Assembly (NCBI GenBank): GCA_018820765.1
Contig: JAHJNN010000016.1
Span: 1-64,000, forward strand
Direction of reading: 5' to 3'
DNA: 64,000 nucleotides
DNA from: Gammaproteobacteria bacterium
GTDB taxonomy: Bacteria; Pseudomonadota; Gammaproteobacteria; Burkholderiales; Thiobacillaceae
A program made the position numbers and the translations under genes. Below are positions 8,763 through 18,544 of the stretch, one piece after another (within the stretch, counting starts at the first letter, position 1; each line of letters starts with the position of its first letter). The notes under the pieces are model-generated. The model made no database searches, was not told where the DNA came from, and saw nothing but the letters and a program-made list of their open reading frames with translations.

Positions 8763-9125
8763 ATGCTGGACATCAACAAAATGGTCGCGCAGGAACACGC
8801 CGAACCCGGCCAGCGCGGCCATCTCATCGACCTGGACCCCTGGACCGAAGAACTCGCCATCGAGATGGCGCGACAGGACGGGCTGGAACTGACCGACGTG
8901 CATCTCGGCATCATCTGGCATCTGCGCGACTGCTACGCCGACCATGGCGGAACGATCAACGCGCGCATGCTGGTGCAATCACTGGAAGAAGCCTTCGCGG
9001 GGATGGGCGGACACCGCTTTCTGTATGCGCTGTTCCCATTGGGACCGATCGCCCAGGCCAGCCGCTACGCCGGGCTGCCGATGCCGCCGGGCACCCGCGA
9101 TCCCTCGTTCGGCACCACCCACTAG
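8763..9125 (+). CDS. DsrC/TusE-like sulfur-relay family protein lacking both redox cysteines
   Basis: Protein of 120 aa. The DsrC fold markers are present: DPWTEELAIEMARQDGLELTD, IIWHLRDCYADHGG, and the C-terminal FPLGPIAQASRYAGLPMP. In true DsrC this end reads QACKIAGLPKPTGCV with two cysteines that carry sulfur. Here the first is serine and the second is absent; the only cysteine is C57. Sulfur transfer by the normal mechanism is therefore unlikely. A regulatory or partner-blocking role is inference. GGGAG stands just upstream of the ATG. It is convergent with alr, with six bases between stops. Confidence 0.82.
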   Translation: MLDINKMVAQEHAEPGQRGHLIDLDPWTEELAIEMARQDGLELTDVHLGIIWHLRDCYADHGGTINARMLVQSLEEAFAGMGGHRFLYALFPLGPIAQASRYAGLPMPPGTRDPSFGTTH

Positions 9126-9131
9126 AAAGTC

Positions 9132-10199
9132 TTAATCGGTCTCTGCGACGGGAACGCGAGCCGCCAGCGCGCACAGCAGTTCATAGCTGCTGGTGCCGGC
9201 AGCTGCGGCCACCGCATCCACAGGCAGTCCCTCGCCCCACAGCACCACCGGACTGCCGACGCCGGCAGCGGCGTGCTCGCCCAGGTCCACGCACAGCATG
9301 TCCATAGACACCCGTCCCAGGGTTCGGCCGGGGCGGCCGTTCACCAGAACCGGCGTGCCGGTCGGCGCATGGCGCGGGTAGCCGTCCGCATAGCCGCAGG
9401 CCACCACCCCCACCCGCATCGGGCGCTCGGCGCAGAACAGCTGGCCGTAGCCCACCCCCTCGCCCGCTTGCAGGGTCTGCACGCTGATGATTTCAGACTG
9501 CAGCGTCATCGCCGGACGCAGCCCCAGTTCGGCGGCCGTCATGTCGGCAAACGGCGACGCGCCATACAGCATCAGCCCCGGGCGCACCCATGCGCCCAGG
9601 GTGGCAGGGTAGCGCTGCAAGGCCGCCGAATTGGCACTGCTCCACGGCAAGCCGTGGCCGGCCATTTCGCGCAGGAAGGGCTGCAGTTGCCAGTCCACTC
9701 CGACAGCCTCGTCCGCCTGGGCAAAGTGGGTCATGAGCGTAATGCCGGCCACGCCGGGCAGGCTTTTCGTCCGCGCCACGACGGCAGTATGCCCGGCCAG
9801 CGGGAAGCCCAGCCGGTGCATGCCGCTGTCGAACTTGAGAAAGACCTGCAGCGGTCGTGCGGGGGGACGCTGCTCAAACCAGTCGAGGTGCGCAACATGG
9901 TGCAGCACCGGCCACAGATCCAGTTCGGCGCAGGCGGCGATTTCGTCCGCGCCGAATATCCCTTCCAGCAGCAGGATGGGCTGCTCCACGCCCATCTGGC
10001 GCAGATTGGCGGCTTCTTCCAGCGTCAACACGGCAAAGCCGTCCGCCGCCGTCAGTGCGCGCCGTGCGCGCGACAGCCCGTGGCCATAGGCGTTGGCTTT
10101 GACCACGGCAAACACGCGTGCCGACCCCGCATGGCTGCGCGCCACGCGCAGGTTGTGCGCCATCGCACCAATGGAAATCCGCGCCTGGATGGGCCGCAT
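9132..10199 (-). CDS. alr: alanine racemase
   Basis: Protein of 355 aa. The PLP lysine K34 lies in VVKANAYGHG and the catalytic tyrosine in GVGYGQLF near residue 250. It interconverts L- and D-alanine for peptidoglycan. It follows dnaB by ten bases on the same strand, the common rplI-dnaB-alr order. The start MRPIQARISIGAMAHNL matches the family N-terminus. Confidence 0.95.
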   Translation of the reverse strand: MRPIQARISIGAMAHNLRVARSHAGSARVFAVVKANAYGHGLSRARRALTAADGFAVLTLEEAANLRQMGVEQPILLLEGIFGADEIAACAELDLWPVLHHVAHLDWFEQRPPARPLQVFLKFDSGMHRLGFPLAGHTAVVARTKSLPGVAGITLMTHFAQADEAVGVDWQLQPFLREMAGHGLPWSSANSAALQRYPATLGAWVRPGLMLYGASPFADMTAAELGLRPAMTLQSEIISVQTLQAGEGVGYGQLFCAERPMRVGVVACGYADGYPRHAPTGTPVLVNGRPGRTLGRVSMDMLCVDLGEHAAAGVGSPVVLWGEGLPVDAVAAAAGTSSYELLCALAARVPVAETD

Positions 10200-10209
10200 C
10201 GATCAGGGC

Positions 10210-11601
10210 TTAGTAAGAACCCGGCTGCGCCAGGGTTTCGAAGCGCGTGTACTCGCCGAGGAAGGCCAGCCGCACGGTGCCGATCGGACCATTACGCTGC
10301 TTGCTGATGATGATTTCGGCGGTGCCCTTGTCCTGCGTGTCGGGGTTGTAGACCTCGTCGCGGTAGATGAACAGGATGACGTCGGCGTCCTGCTCGATGG
10401 CGCCCGATTCGCGCAGGTCGGACATCACCGGGCGCTTGTTGGGGCGTTGTTCGAGGCCGCGGTTTAGCTGCGACAGCGCGATCACCGGCACGTGCAGTTC
10501 CTTCGCCAGGCCTTTGAGCGCGCGCGAAATTTCGGAAATCTCGGTGGCGCGGTTTTCGCCCGTGCTGCTGCCCGACATCAGCTGCAGGTAGTCGATCACG
10601 ATGAGGCCGAGCTTGCCGCATTGGCGCATCAGCCGGCGTGCGCGTGCGCGCAATTCCAGCACATTGAGTCCCGGCGTCTCGTCGATGAAGACCGGTGCCT
10701 CGTTGAGTTTGCCGAGCGCGTAGGTGAGGCGCTGCCAGTCGTCCTCGCCCAGCTTGCCGGTGCGCAGCCGGTGCTGGTCGAGCTTGCCGACCGAACCGAT
10801 CATCCGCATCACCAGCTGGGTGCCGCCCATTTCCATCGAGAACACCGCCACCGGCAGGCCGGTGTCGAGCGCGACGTTTTCGGCGATGTTGATCGAGAAC
10901 GCGGTCTTGCCCATGGAGGGCCGTCCGGCGACGATGATGAGGTCGCCCGGCTGCAGGCCGGAGGTTTTCTGGTCGAGGTCGTGGAAGCCAGTCGGCACGC
11001 CGGTGACGCCGGAATCGTTGTCGCGGTGATACAGCTCGTCGATGCGCTCGACCACTTCCTTCAGCAGCGGCTTGATTTCGGTGAAGCCGGCCTGCCCGCG
11101 GCTGCCCGATTCGGCGATCTCGAACACCTTGGCTTCGGCCTCGTCGAGCAGCTGCGAGGCGCTGCGCCCGGCCGGCGAATAGGCGGTGTCGGCGATTCCG
11201 GTCGCCACCTCGGCAAGGCGGCGCATCACCGAGCGCTCGCGCACGATTTCGGCATAGCGACGGATGTTGGCGGCCGACGGCGTGTTGCTCGCCAGCGCGA
11301 CGATGTAGGCCAGGCCGCCGACGCTTTCGAGCTGTGCCATCGATTGCAGCGCCTCGGACACCGTCACGGCGTCGGCCGGCCGGTTCTCGGCAATCTGCCG
11401 CACGATCGCGCGCAGGATCTGGCGATGATCCTGGCGGTAGAAATCGCTTTCCGACACCACGTCGCCGATGCGGTCCCACGCGCTATTGTCCAGCAACAGG
11501 CCGCCCAGCACCGCCTGTTCCGCCTCGAGCGAGTGCGGCGGCAGGCGCATCTGCGCCAGTTGGGGATCGGTTTGAGCGTTGAGCGGGTGAATGGCGGCCA
11601 T
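10210..11601 (-). CDS. dnaB: replicative DNA helicase DnaB
   Basis: Protein of 463 aa. The N-terminal helical domain (residues about 18-120) is followed by a RecA-like motor with Walker A at AGRPSMGKTAFS, Walker B at LIVIDYLQLMSG and the DnaB motif ISQLNRGLEQR-type segment (ALSQLNRGLEQR). It unwinds DNA at the replication fork as a hexamer. A terminator separates it from the ribosomal-protein operon upstream, so it probably has its own promoter with alr. Confidence 0.96.
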   Translation of the reverse strand: MAAIHPLNAQTDPQLAQMRLPPHSLEAEQAVLGGLLLDNSAWDRIGDVVSESDFYRQDHRQILRAIVRQIAENRPADAVTVSEALQSMAQLESVGGLAYIVALASNTPSAANIRRYAEIVRERSVMRRLAEVATGIADTAYSPAGRSASQLLDEAEAKVFEIAESGSRGQAGFTEIKPLLKEVVERIDELYHRDNDSGVTGVPTGFHDLDQKTSGLQPGDLIIVAGRPSMGKTAFSINIAENVALDTGLPVAVFSMEMGGTQLVMRMIGSVGKLDQHRLRTGKLGEDDWQRLTYALGKLNEAPVFIDETPGLNVLELRARARRLMRQCGKLGLIVIDYLQLMSGSSTGENRATEISEISRALKGLAKELHVPVIALSQLNRGLEQRPNKRPVMSDLRESGAIEQDADVILFIYRDEVYNPDTQDKGTAEIIISKQRNGPIGTVRLAFLGEYTRFETLAQPGSY

Positions 11602-11674
11602 GGCGGGATTCTAGTCTTCAGTCCCGCCCGCACAAAGGGGTAAGACTGTTGATATCGTGTGAATAATCGGGAAT

Positions 11675-11699
11675 AAAAAAGGGGAGCCGCAGGCTCCCC
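11675..11699 (-). terminator. rho-independent terminator after rplI
   Basis: On the minus strand GGGGAGCC pairs with GGCTCCCC (11699-11692 with 11688-11681, three-base loop), followed by a run of six T. It lies 21 bases past the rplI stop and closes the rpsF-priB-rpsR-rplI unit. Confidence 0.88.
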
Positions 11700-11720
11700 T
11701 TCTTGCCGCACACGGCGCGA

Positions 11721-12170
11721 TTACTGTTCGCCGGTCACCACCACCGTGATGTGGGCGACTACATCATGATGCAGCCCCAGAACCACGGGGTATTCGCCGA
11801 TGGCTTTGAACGGGCCATCCGGCAGGCGAATCTCCGCCTTGACCACGTCGTGGCCCTGCGCCTTCAGCGCATCGGCGATGTCGGCGTTGGTGATGGAGCC
11901 GAACAGACGGCCATCGACGCCGGCTTTCTGGCTGACCGTGACGCTCGTGCCTTCCAGCTTTTCGGCGCGACGTTGGGAATCGGCCAGTTTCTCGGCGGCG
12001 ACGCGTTCCAGCTCGGCCTTCTGCGTAGCAAACGCTTCCATGTTGGCTTGCGTGGCGCGACGCGCGCGGCCGGTGGGGATCAGAAAGTTGCGGGCGTAGC
12101 CGTCCTTCACCTTGACCACGTCACCCAGATTGCCCAGGTTGACGACTTTGTCCATCAGAATCACTTGCAT
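11721..12170 (-). CDS. rplI: 50S ribosomal protein L9
   Basis: Protein of 149 aa, the usual length. The N-terminal L9 signature is clear ([20 protein letters not shown], then [13 protein letters not shown]). It is followed by the long connecting helix rich in E/K/A and the C-terminal domain [19 protein letters not shown]. It binds 23S rRNA near the base of the L1 stalk. Ten bases separate it from rpsR. Confidence 0.97.
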   Translation of the reverse strand: MQVILMDKVVNLGNLGDVVKVKDGYARNFLIPTGRARRATQANMEAFATQKAELERVAAEKLADSQRRAEKLEGTSVTVSQKAGVDGRLFGSITNADIADALKAQGHDVVKAEIRLPDGPFKAIGEYPVVLGLHHDVVAHITVVVTGEQ

Positions 12171-12180
12171 GGTCGTCTCC

Positions 12181-12471
12181 TCAATGCAGATCGGTGTAGG
12201 GCATGAGCGCCAGGAAGCGCGCGCGCTTGATCGCGGTGCCCAGCTGGCGCTGGTAATGCGCCTTGGTGCCGGTGATGCGGGCCGGGATGATGCGGCCGTT
12301 CTCGGCGATGAATTCCTTCAGCACCTCGATGTCCTTGTAGTCGACCTCAACCACCTTGTCGGCGGTGAAGCGGCAGAACTTGCGACGCTTGAAGAGACCG
12401 CGGTTGCCGCTGTCGCGGCCGCCTTTTTTGGCGAACTTGCCGCCGGATTTACCACCCATGGGACGTGCCAT
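12181..12471 (-). CDS. rpsR: 30S ribosomal protein S18
   Basis: Protein of 96 aa. The conserved core is [35 protein letters not shown] and [15 protein letters not shown]. The basic glycine-rich N-terminal extension ([19 protein letters not shown]) is longer than in Escherichia coli. S18 pairs with S6 on the 30S platform. The start is three bases after the priB stop. Confidence 0.97.
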   Translation of the reverse strand: MARPMGGKSGGKFAKKGGRDSGNRGLFKRRKFCRFTADKVVEVDYKDIEVLKEFIAENGRIIPARITGTKAHYQRQLGTAIKRARFLALMPYTDLH

Positions 12472-12474
12472 GAT

Positions 12475-12765
12475 TCATTCCTTTTCGATTCGATTCAATA
12501 TCAATATCAGCTGCCGGCTGTTCACGCTGCGTCGGTTCAACGCGCCTTCCAGTTTGACCTGCGTTCCGGTGGCCAGCTGAGCCAACTGTCCGGCAAGCGA
12601 TCCGCTCGCCTGCACCGTCAACTCGCATTCCACCTGCCGGGCTTGCGTGGCCACTGTCTGACTGCTGCGATGATGGATCACCGCTTCTGCAATCGGCACG
12701 CCCGCCGGACTGTAACGCACAGGATCAACCTGGATGAGGGCTCCGCTGATGAGCAGCCTGTTCAC
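12475..12765 (-). CDS. priB: primosomal replication protein N
   Basis: Protein of 96 aa with a single-stranded-DNA-binding OB fold (MNRLLISGALIQVDPVRYSP, then VKLEGALNRRSVNSRQLILI). PriB stabilises PriA on DNA during replication restart. Its position between rpsF and rpsR is diagnostic for beta- and gammaproteobacteria. Confidence 0.93.
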   Translation of the reverse strand: MNRLLISGALIQVDPVRYSPAGVPIAEAVIHHRSSQTVATQARQVECELTVQASGSLAGQLAQLATGTQVKLEGALNRRSVNSRQLILILNRIEKE

Positions 12766-12785
12766 TCATTCAACCCGGCACTCAC

Positions 12786-13184
12786 TCAGGCTGCGGCGGG
12801 CTGCTCGGCGGCCGCTTCCGGCTTGGCGCCTTCGGCCTTGGCGCTGTCCAGCATGTCGCGCGACTTTTCTTCCTTCATCATCGGCGAGGCCGTGGTCACG
12901 GCGTCGTCGCGCTTGATGGTCAGATGGCGCAGCACGGCGTCGTTGAACTTGAAGCCATGTTCGAGTTCTTCCAGGGTTTCCTGGTCGCACTCGATGTTCA
13001 TCAGCACGTAGTGGGCCTTGTGGACCTTCTGGATCGGGTAGGCCATCTGGCGGCGGCCCCAGTCTTCCAGACGGTGGACGCTGCCGCCGCGCGTGGTGAT
13101 GTTGCCCTTGTAGCGTTCGATCATGGCGGGCACCTGCTCGCTCTGATCGGGATGGACGATAAATACGATTTCGTAATGCCGCAT
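12786..13184 (-). CDS. rpsF: 30S ribosomal protein S6
   Basis: Protein of 132 aa. The S6 core spans residues 1-100 ([54 protein letters not shown]). An acidic, alanine-rich tail of about 30 residues follows. It is the first gene of the rpsF-priB-rpsR-rplI operon. The leader contains a GC-rich segment with ACCG (minus strand, near 13208-13220), which could be an S6:S18 autoregulatory site, but the structure was not proven by eye. Confidence 0.96.
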   Translation of the reverse strand: MRHYEIVFIVHPDQSEQVPAMIERYKGNITTRGGSVHRLEDWGRRQMAYPIQKVHKAHYVLMNIECDQETLEELEHGFKFNDAVLRHLTIKRDDAVTTASPMMKEEKSRDMLDSAKAEGAKPEAAAEQPAAA

Positions 13185-13249
13185 CTTGTTCCTTTCGGTT
13201 CAGCCCCCCGCTGCGGTGCGGTAGAGCAAGGTAATAAAAACACAGGTCA

Positions 13250-13274
13250 AAAAACAATCCCCGGCAAACCGGGG
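13250..13274 (-). terminator. rho-independent terminator after the decarboxylase gene
   Basis: On the minus strand CCCCGG (13274-13269) pairs with CCGGGG (13264-13259) around TTTG and is followed by ATTGTTTTTT. It lies about 60 bases past the decarboxylase stop and upstream of rpsF. Confidence 0.8.
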
Positions 13275-13335
13275 ACTGCGAATCATACGCTTTTTGCCTG
13301 ACAAATCAAGCCGGTCGCCGCACCCGGCAAGCGGC

Positions 13336-15582
13336 TCAGATCACGCAGTCGACGTAATACGTAGCCTTGCCGTCGGCGGCCACGTCTTCGACCAGACCGT
13401 GCACGTCGGTCTCGAAGCCGGGGAATTTGACGTTGAAGTCGCGGGTGAACTGCAGATAGCGCACGATGGTGCTGTTGAAGCGCTCGCCCGGAATCAGCAG
13501 CGGAATGCCCGGCGGATAAGGCGTCACCAGCATGGCGGTGATGCGGCCTTCGAGCTGGTCGATCTCGACCCGCTCGATCTCGCGGTGCGCCATCTTGGCA
13601 AAGGCGTCGGCCGGCTTCATCGCCGGCGCCATTTCCGACAGGTACATCTCGGTCGTCAGGCGCGCCACGTCGTTGGCCTTGTAGATGGTGTGGATCTGGT
13701 CGCACAGGTCCTTCAGCCCGGTTTTCTCGTAGCGCGGGTGCTTCTCGATGAATTCGGGCAGCACGCGCCACAGCGGCTGATTCTCGTCGTAGTCGGCCTT
13801 GAACTGCTGCAGCGCGGTCACCAGCGTGTTCCAGCGGCCCTTGGTGATACCGATGGTGAACATGATGAAGAAGGAATACAGCCCGGTCTTCTCCACGATG
13901 ACGCCGTGCTCGGCGAGGTATTTGGTGACGATCGCCGCCGGGATGCCCCAGTCGGCGAAGGCGCCGTCCATGTCCAGGCCGGGCGTGATGACGGTGGCCT
14001 TGATCGGGTCGAGCAGGTTGAAGCCGGGCGCGATGTTGCCGAATTCGTGCCAGCGTTCGCCGGCTTTCAGCATCCAGTCCTCGCGGTCGCCCACACCTTC
14101 GTCGGCCAGCTTTTCGGGACCCCACACCTTGAACCACCAGGAGTCGCCGAACTCATCGTCGACCTTGCGCATGGCGCGGCGGAAATCAAGCGCTTCCTTG
14201 ATCGACTCCTCGACCAGCGCGGGACCACCGGGCGGCTCCATCATCGCCGCCGCCACGTCGCACGAGGCGATGATGGCGTACTGCGGCGAGGTCGAGGTGT
14301 GCATCAGATAGGCTTCGTTGAAGCGGTGGAAGTCGAGTTTGCGCGTCTCCGAATCCTGTACCAGGATCTGCGAAGCCTGGCTCAGGCCCGCCAGCAGCTT
14401 GTGGGTGGACTGGGTGGCGAACACCAGCGCATCCTTGGCGCGCGGGCGGTTCTTGCCGATGGCGTGCATGCCGCGATAGAAGTCGTGGAAGGTCGCGTGC
14501 GGCAACCAGGCTTCGTCGAAATGCAGGGTGTCGATGTAGTCGCCGAGCAGATCCTTGATCATGTCGACGTTGTAGAGGATGCCGTCGTAGGTCGACTGGG
14601 TGATGGTGAGGATGCGCGGCTTGCGTTTCACGTCCTTGGCAAACGGGTGCGCGGCGATTTTCTTCTCGATGTTTTCCGGACGGAACTCATCCAGTGGGAT
14701 CGGCCCGATGATGCCGTAGTGGTTGCGCGTCGGCGTCAGGAAAATCGGGATCGCACCGCACATCATGATGGCGTGCAGGATCGACTTGTGGCAGTTGCGG
14801 TCGACCACGACGATGTCGCCCGGCGCGACGGTGGCATGCCACACCATCTTGTTGGACGACGAGGTGCCGTTTGTGACGAAGAACAGGTGGTCGCAGTTGA
14901 AGATGCGCGCCGCGTTGCGCTCCGACGCCCCCACCGGGCCTGTGTGATCGAGCAGTTGCCCGAGTTCGTCGACCGCGTTGCAGACGTCGGCGCGCAGCAG
15001 GTTCTCGCCGAAGAACTGGTGGAACATCTGGCCGATCGGCGCCTTCAGGAAGGCCACCCCGCCGGAGTGACCGGGGCAGTGCCAGGAATACGAGCCGTCC
15101 GCCGCGTAGTGGGTGAGCGCGCGGAAGAACGGCGGCACCAGCGAATCGAGGTAGGCGCGCGCCTCGCGGCCGATGTAGCGGGCGAGAAACTCCGGCGTGT
15201 CCTCCAGCATGTGGATGAAGCCGTTGAGCTCGCGCAGGATGTCGTTCGGGATGTGGCGCGCGGTGCGGGTTTCGCCGTGCAGGAAAATCGGGATTTCGGC
15301 ATTGCGGAAACGCACTTCCTCGACGAAGCCACGCAGCTTCTGCAGCGCGTTTTTCGTATCCTCGTCGCTGCCGGCGAGTTCCTCGTCGTCGATCGACAGG
15401 ATAAAGGCGGACGCGCGCGCCTGCTGCTGGGCAAACGAGGTCAGGTCGCCGTAGTTGGTGACGCCCAGCACTTCCATGCCTTCCTTCTCGATGGCTTCGG
15501 CGAGCGCGCGAATGCCCAGGCCCGAGGCGTTCTCGGAACGGAAGTCTTCGTCGATGATGACAACGGGAAAGCGGAAGCGCAT
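13336..15582 (-). CDS. Orn/Lys/Arg decarboxylase, class I (PLP-dependent)
   Basis: Protein of 748 aa. An N-terminal receiver-like wing domain (MRFRFPVVIIDEDF...) covers about 1-130. The PLP fold follows, with K395 in STHKLLAGLSQAS and the upstream LHFDEAW segment, then a C-terminal domain (YPPGIPLLIPGE). The family decarboxylates lysine, arginine or ornithine to the diamine or agmatine; the substrate cannot be told from sequence by eye. The start at 15580-15582 begins the conserved wing domain; the frame extends 100 residues upstream over an unconserved region. dcd lies 62 bases upstream on the same strand. Confidence 0.88.
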   Translation of the reverse strand: MRFRFPVVIIDEDFRSENASGLGIRALAEAIEKEGMEVLGVTNYGDLTSFAQQQARASAFILSIDDEELAGSDEDTKNALQKLRGFVEEVRFRNAEIPIFLHGETRTARHIPNDILRELNGFIHMLEDTPEFLARYIGREARAYLDSLVPPFFRALTHYAADGSYSWHCPGHSGGVAFLKAPIGQMFHQFFGENLLRADVCNAVDELGQLLDHTGPVGASERNAARIFNCDHLFFVTNGTSSSNKMVWHATVAPGDIVVVDRNCHKSILHAIMMCGAIPIFLTPTRNHYGIIGPIPLDEFRPENIEKKIAAHPFAKDVKRKPRILTITQSTYDGILYNVDMIKDLLGDYIDTLHFDEAWLPHATFHDFYRGMHAIGKNRPRAKDALVFATQSTHKLLAGLSQASQILVQDSETRKLDFHRFNEAYLMHTSTSPQYAIIASCDVAAAMMEPPGGPALVEESIKEALDFRRAMRKVDDEFGDSWWFKVWGPEKLADEGVGDREDWMLKAGERWHEFGNIAPGFNLLDPIKATVITPGLDMDGAFADWGIPAAIVTKYLAEHGVIVEKTGLYSFFIMFTIGITKGRWNTLVTALQQFKADYDENQPLWRVLPEFIEKHPRYEKTGLKDLCDQIHTIYKANDVARLTTEMYLSEMAPAMKPADAFAKMAHREIERVEIDQLEGRITAMLVTPYPPGIPLLIPGERFNSTIVRYLQFTRDFNVKFPGFETDVHGLVEDVAADGKATYYVDCVI

Positions 15583-15644
15583 GGCGGCCCCTGAGGCTGG
15601 ACGTGGGAAAACGCGGATTGTACGACGACCGGAAGACGGTGATG

Positions 15645-16211
15645 TTAAGTTTTGGGCAGGGTCACGCCGACCTGGCCCTGGTATTTGCCGCCGCGGTCGC
15701 GGTAGGAGGTCTCGCAGACCTCGTCGGATTCGAGGAACAGCATTTGCGCCACGCCTTCGTTGGCGTAGATGCGCGCCGGAAGCGGGGTGGTATTGGAGAA
15801 CTCCAGCGTCACGTGGCCTTCCCACTCGGGCTCGAGCGGGGTCACGTTGACGATGATGCCGCAGCGCGCGTAGGTGCTCTTGCCGAGACAAATGGTCAGC
15901 ACGCTGCGCGGGATGCGGAAGTATTCCACCGTGCGTGCCAGCGCAAAGGAATTCGGCGGGATGATGCAGGAATCGCCCTTGACCTCGACGAAGGAGTTCG
16001 GATCGAACGCCTTGGGGTCGACGATGGTGGTGTTGATGTTGGTGAACAGCTTGAATTCGCTGGCGCAGCGCACATCGTAGCCGTAGCTCGACGTGCCGTA
16101 CGACACGATGGATCGCCCCCCAACCTGCTTGACCTGTTGCGGTTCAAACGGTTCGATCATGCCATGCTCAGCCGCCATGCGGCGGATCCATCGGTCGGAC
16201 TTGATGCTCAT
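15645..16211 (-). CDS. dcd: dCTP deaminase
   Basis: Protein of 188 aa, the usual length. Conserved segments include [39 protein letters not shown] with the catalytic glutamate just after ([11 protein letters not shown]), and the C-terminal [11 protein letters not shown]. It deaminates dCTP to dUTP for dTMP synthesis. The start shares one base with the apbC stop (TGATG), so the pair is coupled. Confidence 0.96.
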   Translation of the reverse strand: MSIKSDRWIRRMAAEHGMIEPFEPQQVKQVGGRSIVSYGTSSYGYDVRCASEFKLFTNINTTIVDPKAFDPNSFVEVKGDSCIIPPNSFALARTVEYFRIPRSVLTICLGKSTYARCGIIVNVTPLEPEWEGHVTLEFSNTTPLPARIYANEGVAQMLFLESDEVCETSYRDRGGKYQGQVGVTLPKT

Positions 16212-17299
16212 CAGGTGTTGGAAATGACGATGTTGGGGAATTTGGCGGAATGATCCACCGCGGTTTCGCCAATTTTAACAGCCACGCGGCGCGCAATCTG
16301 CTTGTAGATGTCGGTCACGCGGCCGTTCGGATCGGACACCACCGACGGCTTGCCGGAATCGGTGTCGGCACGGATGGCGCTGTCGAGCGGCAGCGCGCCC
16401 AGAAATTCCACGTTGTAGTCCTTGCACATGCGCTCGCCGCCGCCTTCGCCGAAGATGCGCTCTTCATGCCCGCAGTTCGAGCAGATGTGCAGGCTCATGT
16501 TCTCGACCACGCCGATGATGGGGATGCCGACCTTCTCGAACATCTTCAGGCCCTTGCGCGCGTCGATCAGCGCGATGTCCTGCGGCGTGGTGACGATCAC
16601 CGCGCCGGTTACCGGCACGCGCTGCGCCAGTGTCAGCTGGATGTCGCCGGTGCCCGGCGGCAGGTCGACCACCAGGTAATCGAGCTCGCTCCAGTTGGTG
16701 TTGTTCAGCAGCTGCTCCAGCGCCTGCGTCACCATCGGGCCGCGCCACACCATGGGGGTTTCGACGTCGATCAGGAAGCCGATCGACATCGCCTGGATGC
16801 CATGACCGATCAGCGGCTCGAGATTCTTGCCGTCGGTCGACTCGGGCTTGTCGGTGATGCCGAGCATGGTCGGCTGCGACGGGCCGTAGATGTCGGCGTC
16901 CAGCATGCCGACGCGCGCGCCTTCGGCGGACAGCGCCAGCGCCAGGTTGACGGCGGTGGTCGATTTGCCGACGCCGCCCTTGCCGGACGCGACGGCGATG
17001 ATGTTCTTGACGTTGGGGATCAGCTTGACGCCGCGCTGCACGCTGTGCGAAACGATCTTGAAGCTGACGTTGGCGGTGGCGGCGGTGACGCCGTCGATGC
17101 TTTTCAGCTTGTCCTCGACCTGCTGCTTGATGGTGGCGAGCTGGCTCTGCGCCGGGTAGCTCAGCAGGATGTCGACCGAAACGGCGCCGCCGTCGATCTT
17201 GATGTTGCGAGCGGATTTGGTCGAGACGTAGTCCTTGTGCGTGTTGGGGTCGACCAACTCTTTCAGTGCGGTTTGCACCTGAAGTTCAGAAACGGCCAT
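16211..17299 (-). CDS. apbC: iron-sulfur cluster carrier protein ApbC (Mrp)
   Basis: Protein of 362 aa. An N-terminal DUF59/MIP18-like domain (about 1-90) precedes the deviant Walker [16 protein letters not shown] near residue 105. The cluster-binding CxxC appears as [10 protein letters not shown] near residue 265. It binds and transfers [4Fe-4S] clusters in an ATP-dependent manner. The start ATG is preceded by a purine-rich GGAGC. It is first in the apbC-dcd pair, upstream of the decarboxylase. Confidence 0.95.
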   Translation of the reverse strand: MAVSELQVQTALKELVDPNTHKDYVSTKSARNIKIDGGAVSVDILLSYPAQSQLATIKQQVEDKLKSIDGVTAATANVSFKIVSHSVQRGVKLIPNVKNIIAVASGKGGVGKSTTAVNLALALSAEGARVGMLDADIYGPSQPTMLGITDKPESTDGKNLEPLIGHGIQAMSIGFLIDVETPMVWRGPMVTQALEQLLNNTNWSELDYLVVDLPPGTGDIQLTLAQRVPVTGAVIVTTPQDIALIDARKGLKMFEKVGIPIIGVVENMSLHICSNCGHEERIFGEGGGERMCKDYNVEFLGALPLDSAIRADTDSGKPSVVSDPNGRVTDIYKQIARRVAVKIGETAVDHSAKFPNIVISNT

Positions 17300-17473
17300 G
17301 GTTGCTCCAGCGGGTTAATTAGCAATCGCTCATTTTAACGAATTCCGCCGCTTTGGGTGAACGGAAACGTAACAAGGGCGCGGGATTCCCTGCAATTCGC
17401 AGGGACATTCAGGAGCGTTCGGCGGCGTGGGGGGCCCCTGTAACGCGCGCGCCGGATGGAAGCTAAGACGCGC

Positions 17474-17833
17474 TCAGCGGGGATCGGCGTAGTGCCCTAC
17501 CAGCACCGCCTCGGGCACGCGCAGCCGGATCGCGGCGACCAGTTCGCTGATTGCCCCCGGCCGCGGGCGCAGCGACACCCACAGCAGATTGAGCTTCAGG
17601 TTGAGGTCGGCAAACACCACGTCCTGATGCAGCGCCAGTACGGCCTGAATGTCGTGCGAGGCGCGCTCGATCTCGACGCTCGGCCGGCTGCGCAGGCGCG
17701 GAATCAGCATCATGAAATCGGTCAGCCGCGCCCCGGCGGTGTCGCGCGTGGGGGCCAGTTGCCACAGGGGCAGCCCCGGAACGGCATTTGCTACGCTCGT
17801 CAGCGCGGCTGAAGTGTAAATCCGTATCTTCAT
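17474..17833 (-). CDS. hypothetical protein
   Basis: Protein of 119 aa that I do not recognise. It begins MKIRIYTSAALTSVANAVPG and contains VEIERASHDIQAVLALHQD and SLRPRPGAISELVAAIRLRV, with no signal peptide or membrane helix. GGGAGG stands five bases before the ATG, better spaced than the GTG one codon upstream. It starts 19 bases after the rppH stop, so it is probably co-transcribed with rppH. Third-position GC is high, like its neighbours. Confidence 0.6.
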   Translation of the reverse strand: MKIRIYTSAALTSVANAVPGLPLWQLAPTRDTAGARLTDFMMLIPRLRSRPSVEIERASHDIQAVLALHQDVVFADLNLKLNLLWVSLRPRPGAISELVAAIRLRVPEAVLVGHYADPR

Positions 17834-17852
17834 CACGCCTCCCGGATTCAGC

Positions 17853-18404
17853 TCAAGACTTCAACTGCATGTCCAGCACCACGCCGCGGCGGTCGCACAG
17901 GCGACTCGCACGTTGTCGCAGGAAACGCATGTCCTTGTGCAGATAGCGCTCGAGCTCCTCGAGCGCCAGGCGATACACCTCGCGCTTGAAATCGACCACC
18001 GCGTCCATCGGCACCCAGTACTCGTTCCAGCGCCAGGCATCGAATTCGGGATGGCTGCTGGCGCGCAGCGAGACGTCGCAGTCGCGCCCGGTCAGACGCA
18101 GCAGGAACCAGATCTGCTTCTGGCCGCGATAGAGGCCGCGACTGTCGCGCCGCGTCCAGTGCGCGGGCACGTCGTAGCGCAGCCATTCGCGCGTGCGTCC
18201 GAGGATGCGCACATGCCCGGGCTGCAGGCCCACTTCCTCTTCCAGTTCCCGGAACATGGCCTGTTCCGGCGTTTCCCCTGCGTTGATGCCGCCCTGGGGA
18301 AACTGCCAGGCGTGCTGGTTGACGCGCTTGCCCCAGAAAACCTGGTTCTGCGCATTGCACAATACGATGCCTACGTTCGGGCGGTACCCTTCTCGGTCAA
18401 TCAT
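17853..18404 (-). CDS. rppH: RNA pyrophosphohydrolase
   Basis: Protein of 183 aa. The Nudix box is complete: [20 protein letters not shown] followed by VG, about residues 38-60. The N-terminus [17 protein letters not shown] and the segment [10 protein letters not shown] are typical of RppH/NudH. It removes pyrophosphate from the 5' end of RNAs and starts decay. The start at 18402-18404 matches the family; four upstream codons in frame were left out. Confidence 0.95.
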   Translation of the reverse strand: MIDREGYRPNVGIVLCNAQNQVFWGKRVNQHAWQFPQGGINAGETPEQAMFRELEEEVGLQPGHVRILGRTREWLRYDVPAHWTRRDSRGLYRGQKQIWFLLRLTGRDCDVSLRASSHPEFDAWRWNEYWVPMDAVVDFKREVYRLALEELERYLHKDMRFLRQRASRLCDRRGVVLDMQLKS

Positions 18405-18544
18405 GGCCGCCACCATTCAATCAATACAATTAACTGCATTCTTTCACACCCGCCGGAAATTGCAAACCGGCCGCGCCTTAAAAGGTGGCGTTATGCATTG
18501 TTTTGATTGGGATTTCCGGGGCAGGCGCTGGCGGAGTGGGCGGC

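Noticed and set aside
13294-15594. A 766-codon plus-strand frame opposite the PLP decarboxylase
   Set aside because: The composition (Val/Asp/Gly/His rich, no motifs) is that of a shadow; the minus-strand frame has the PLP lysine and full domain order.
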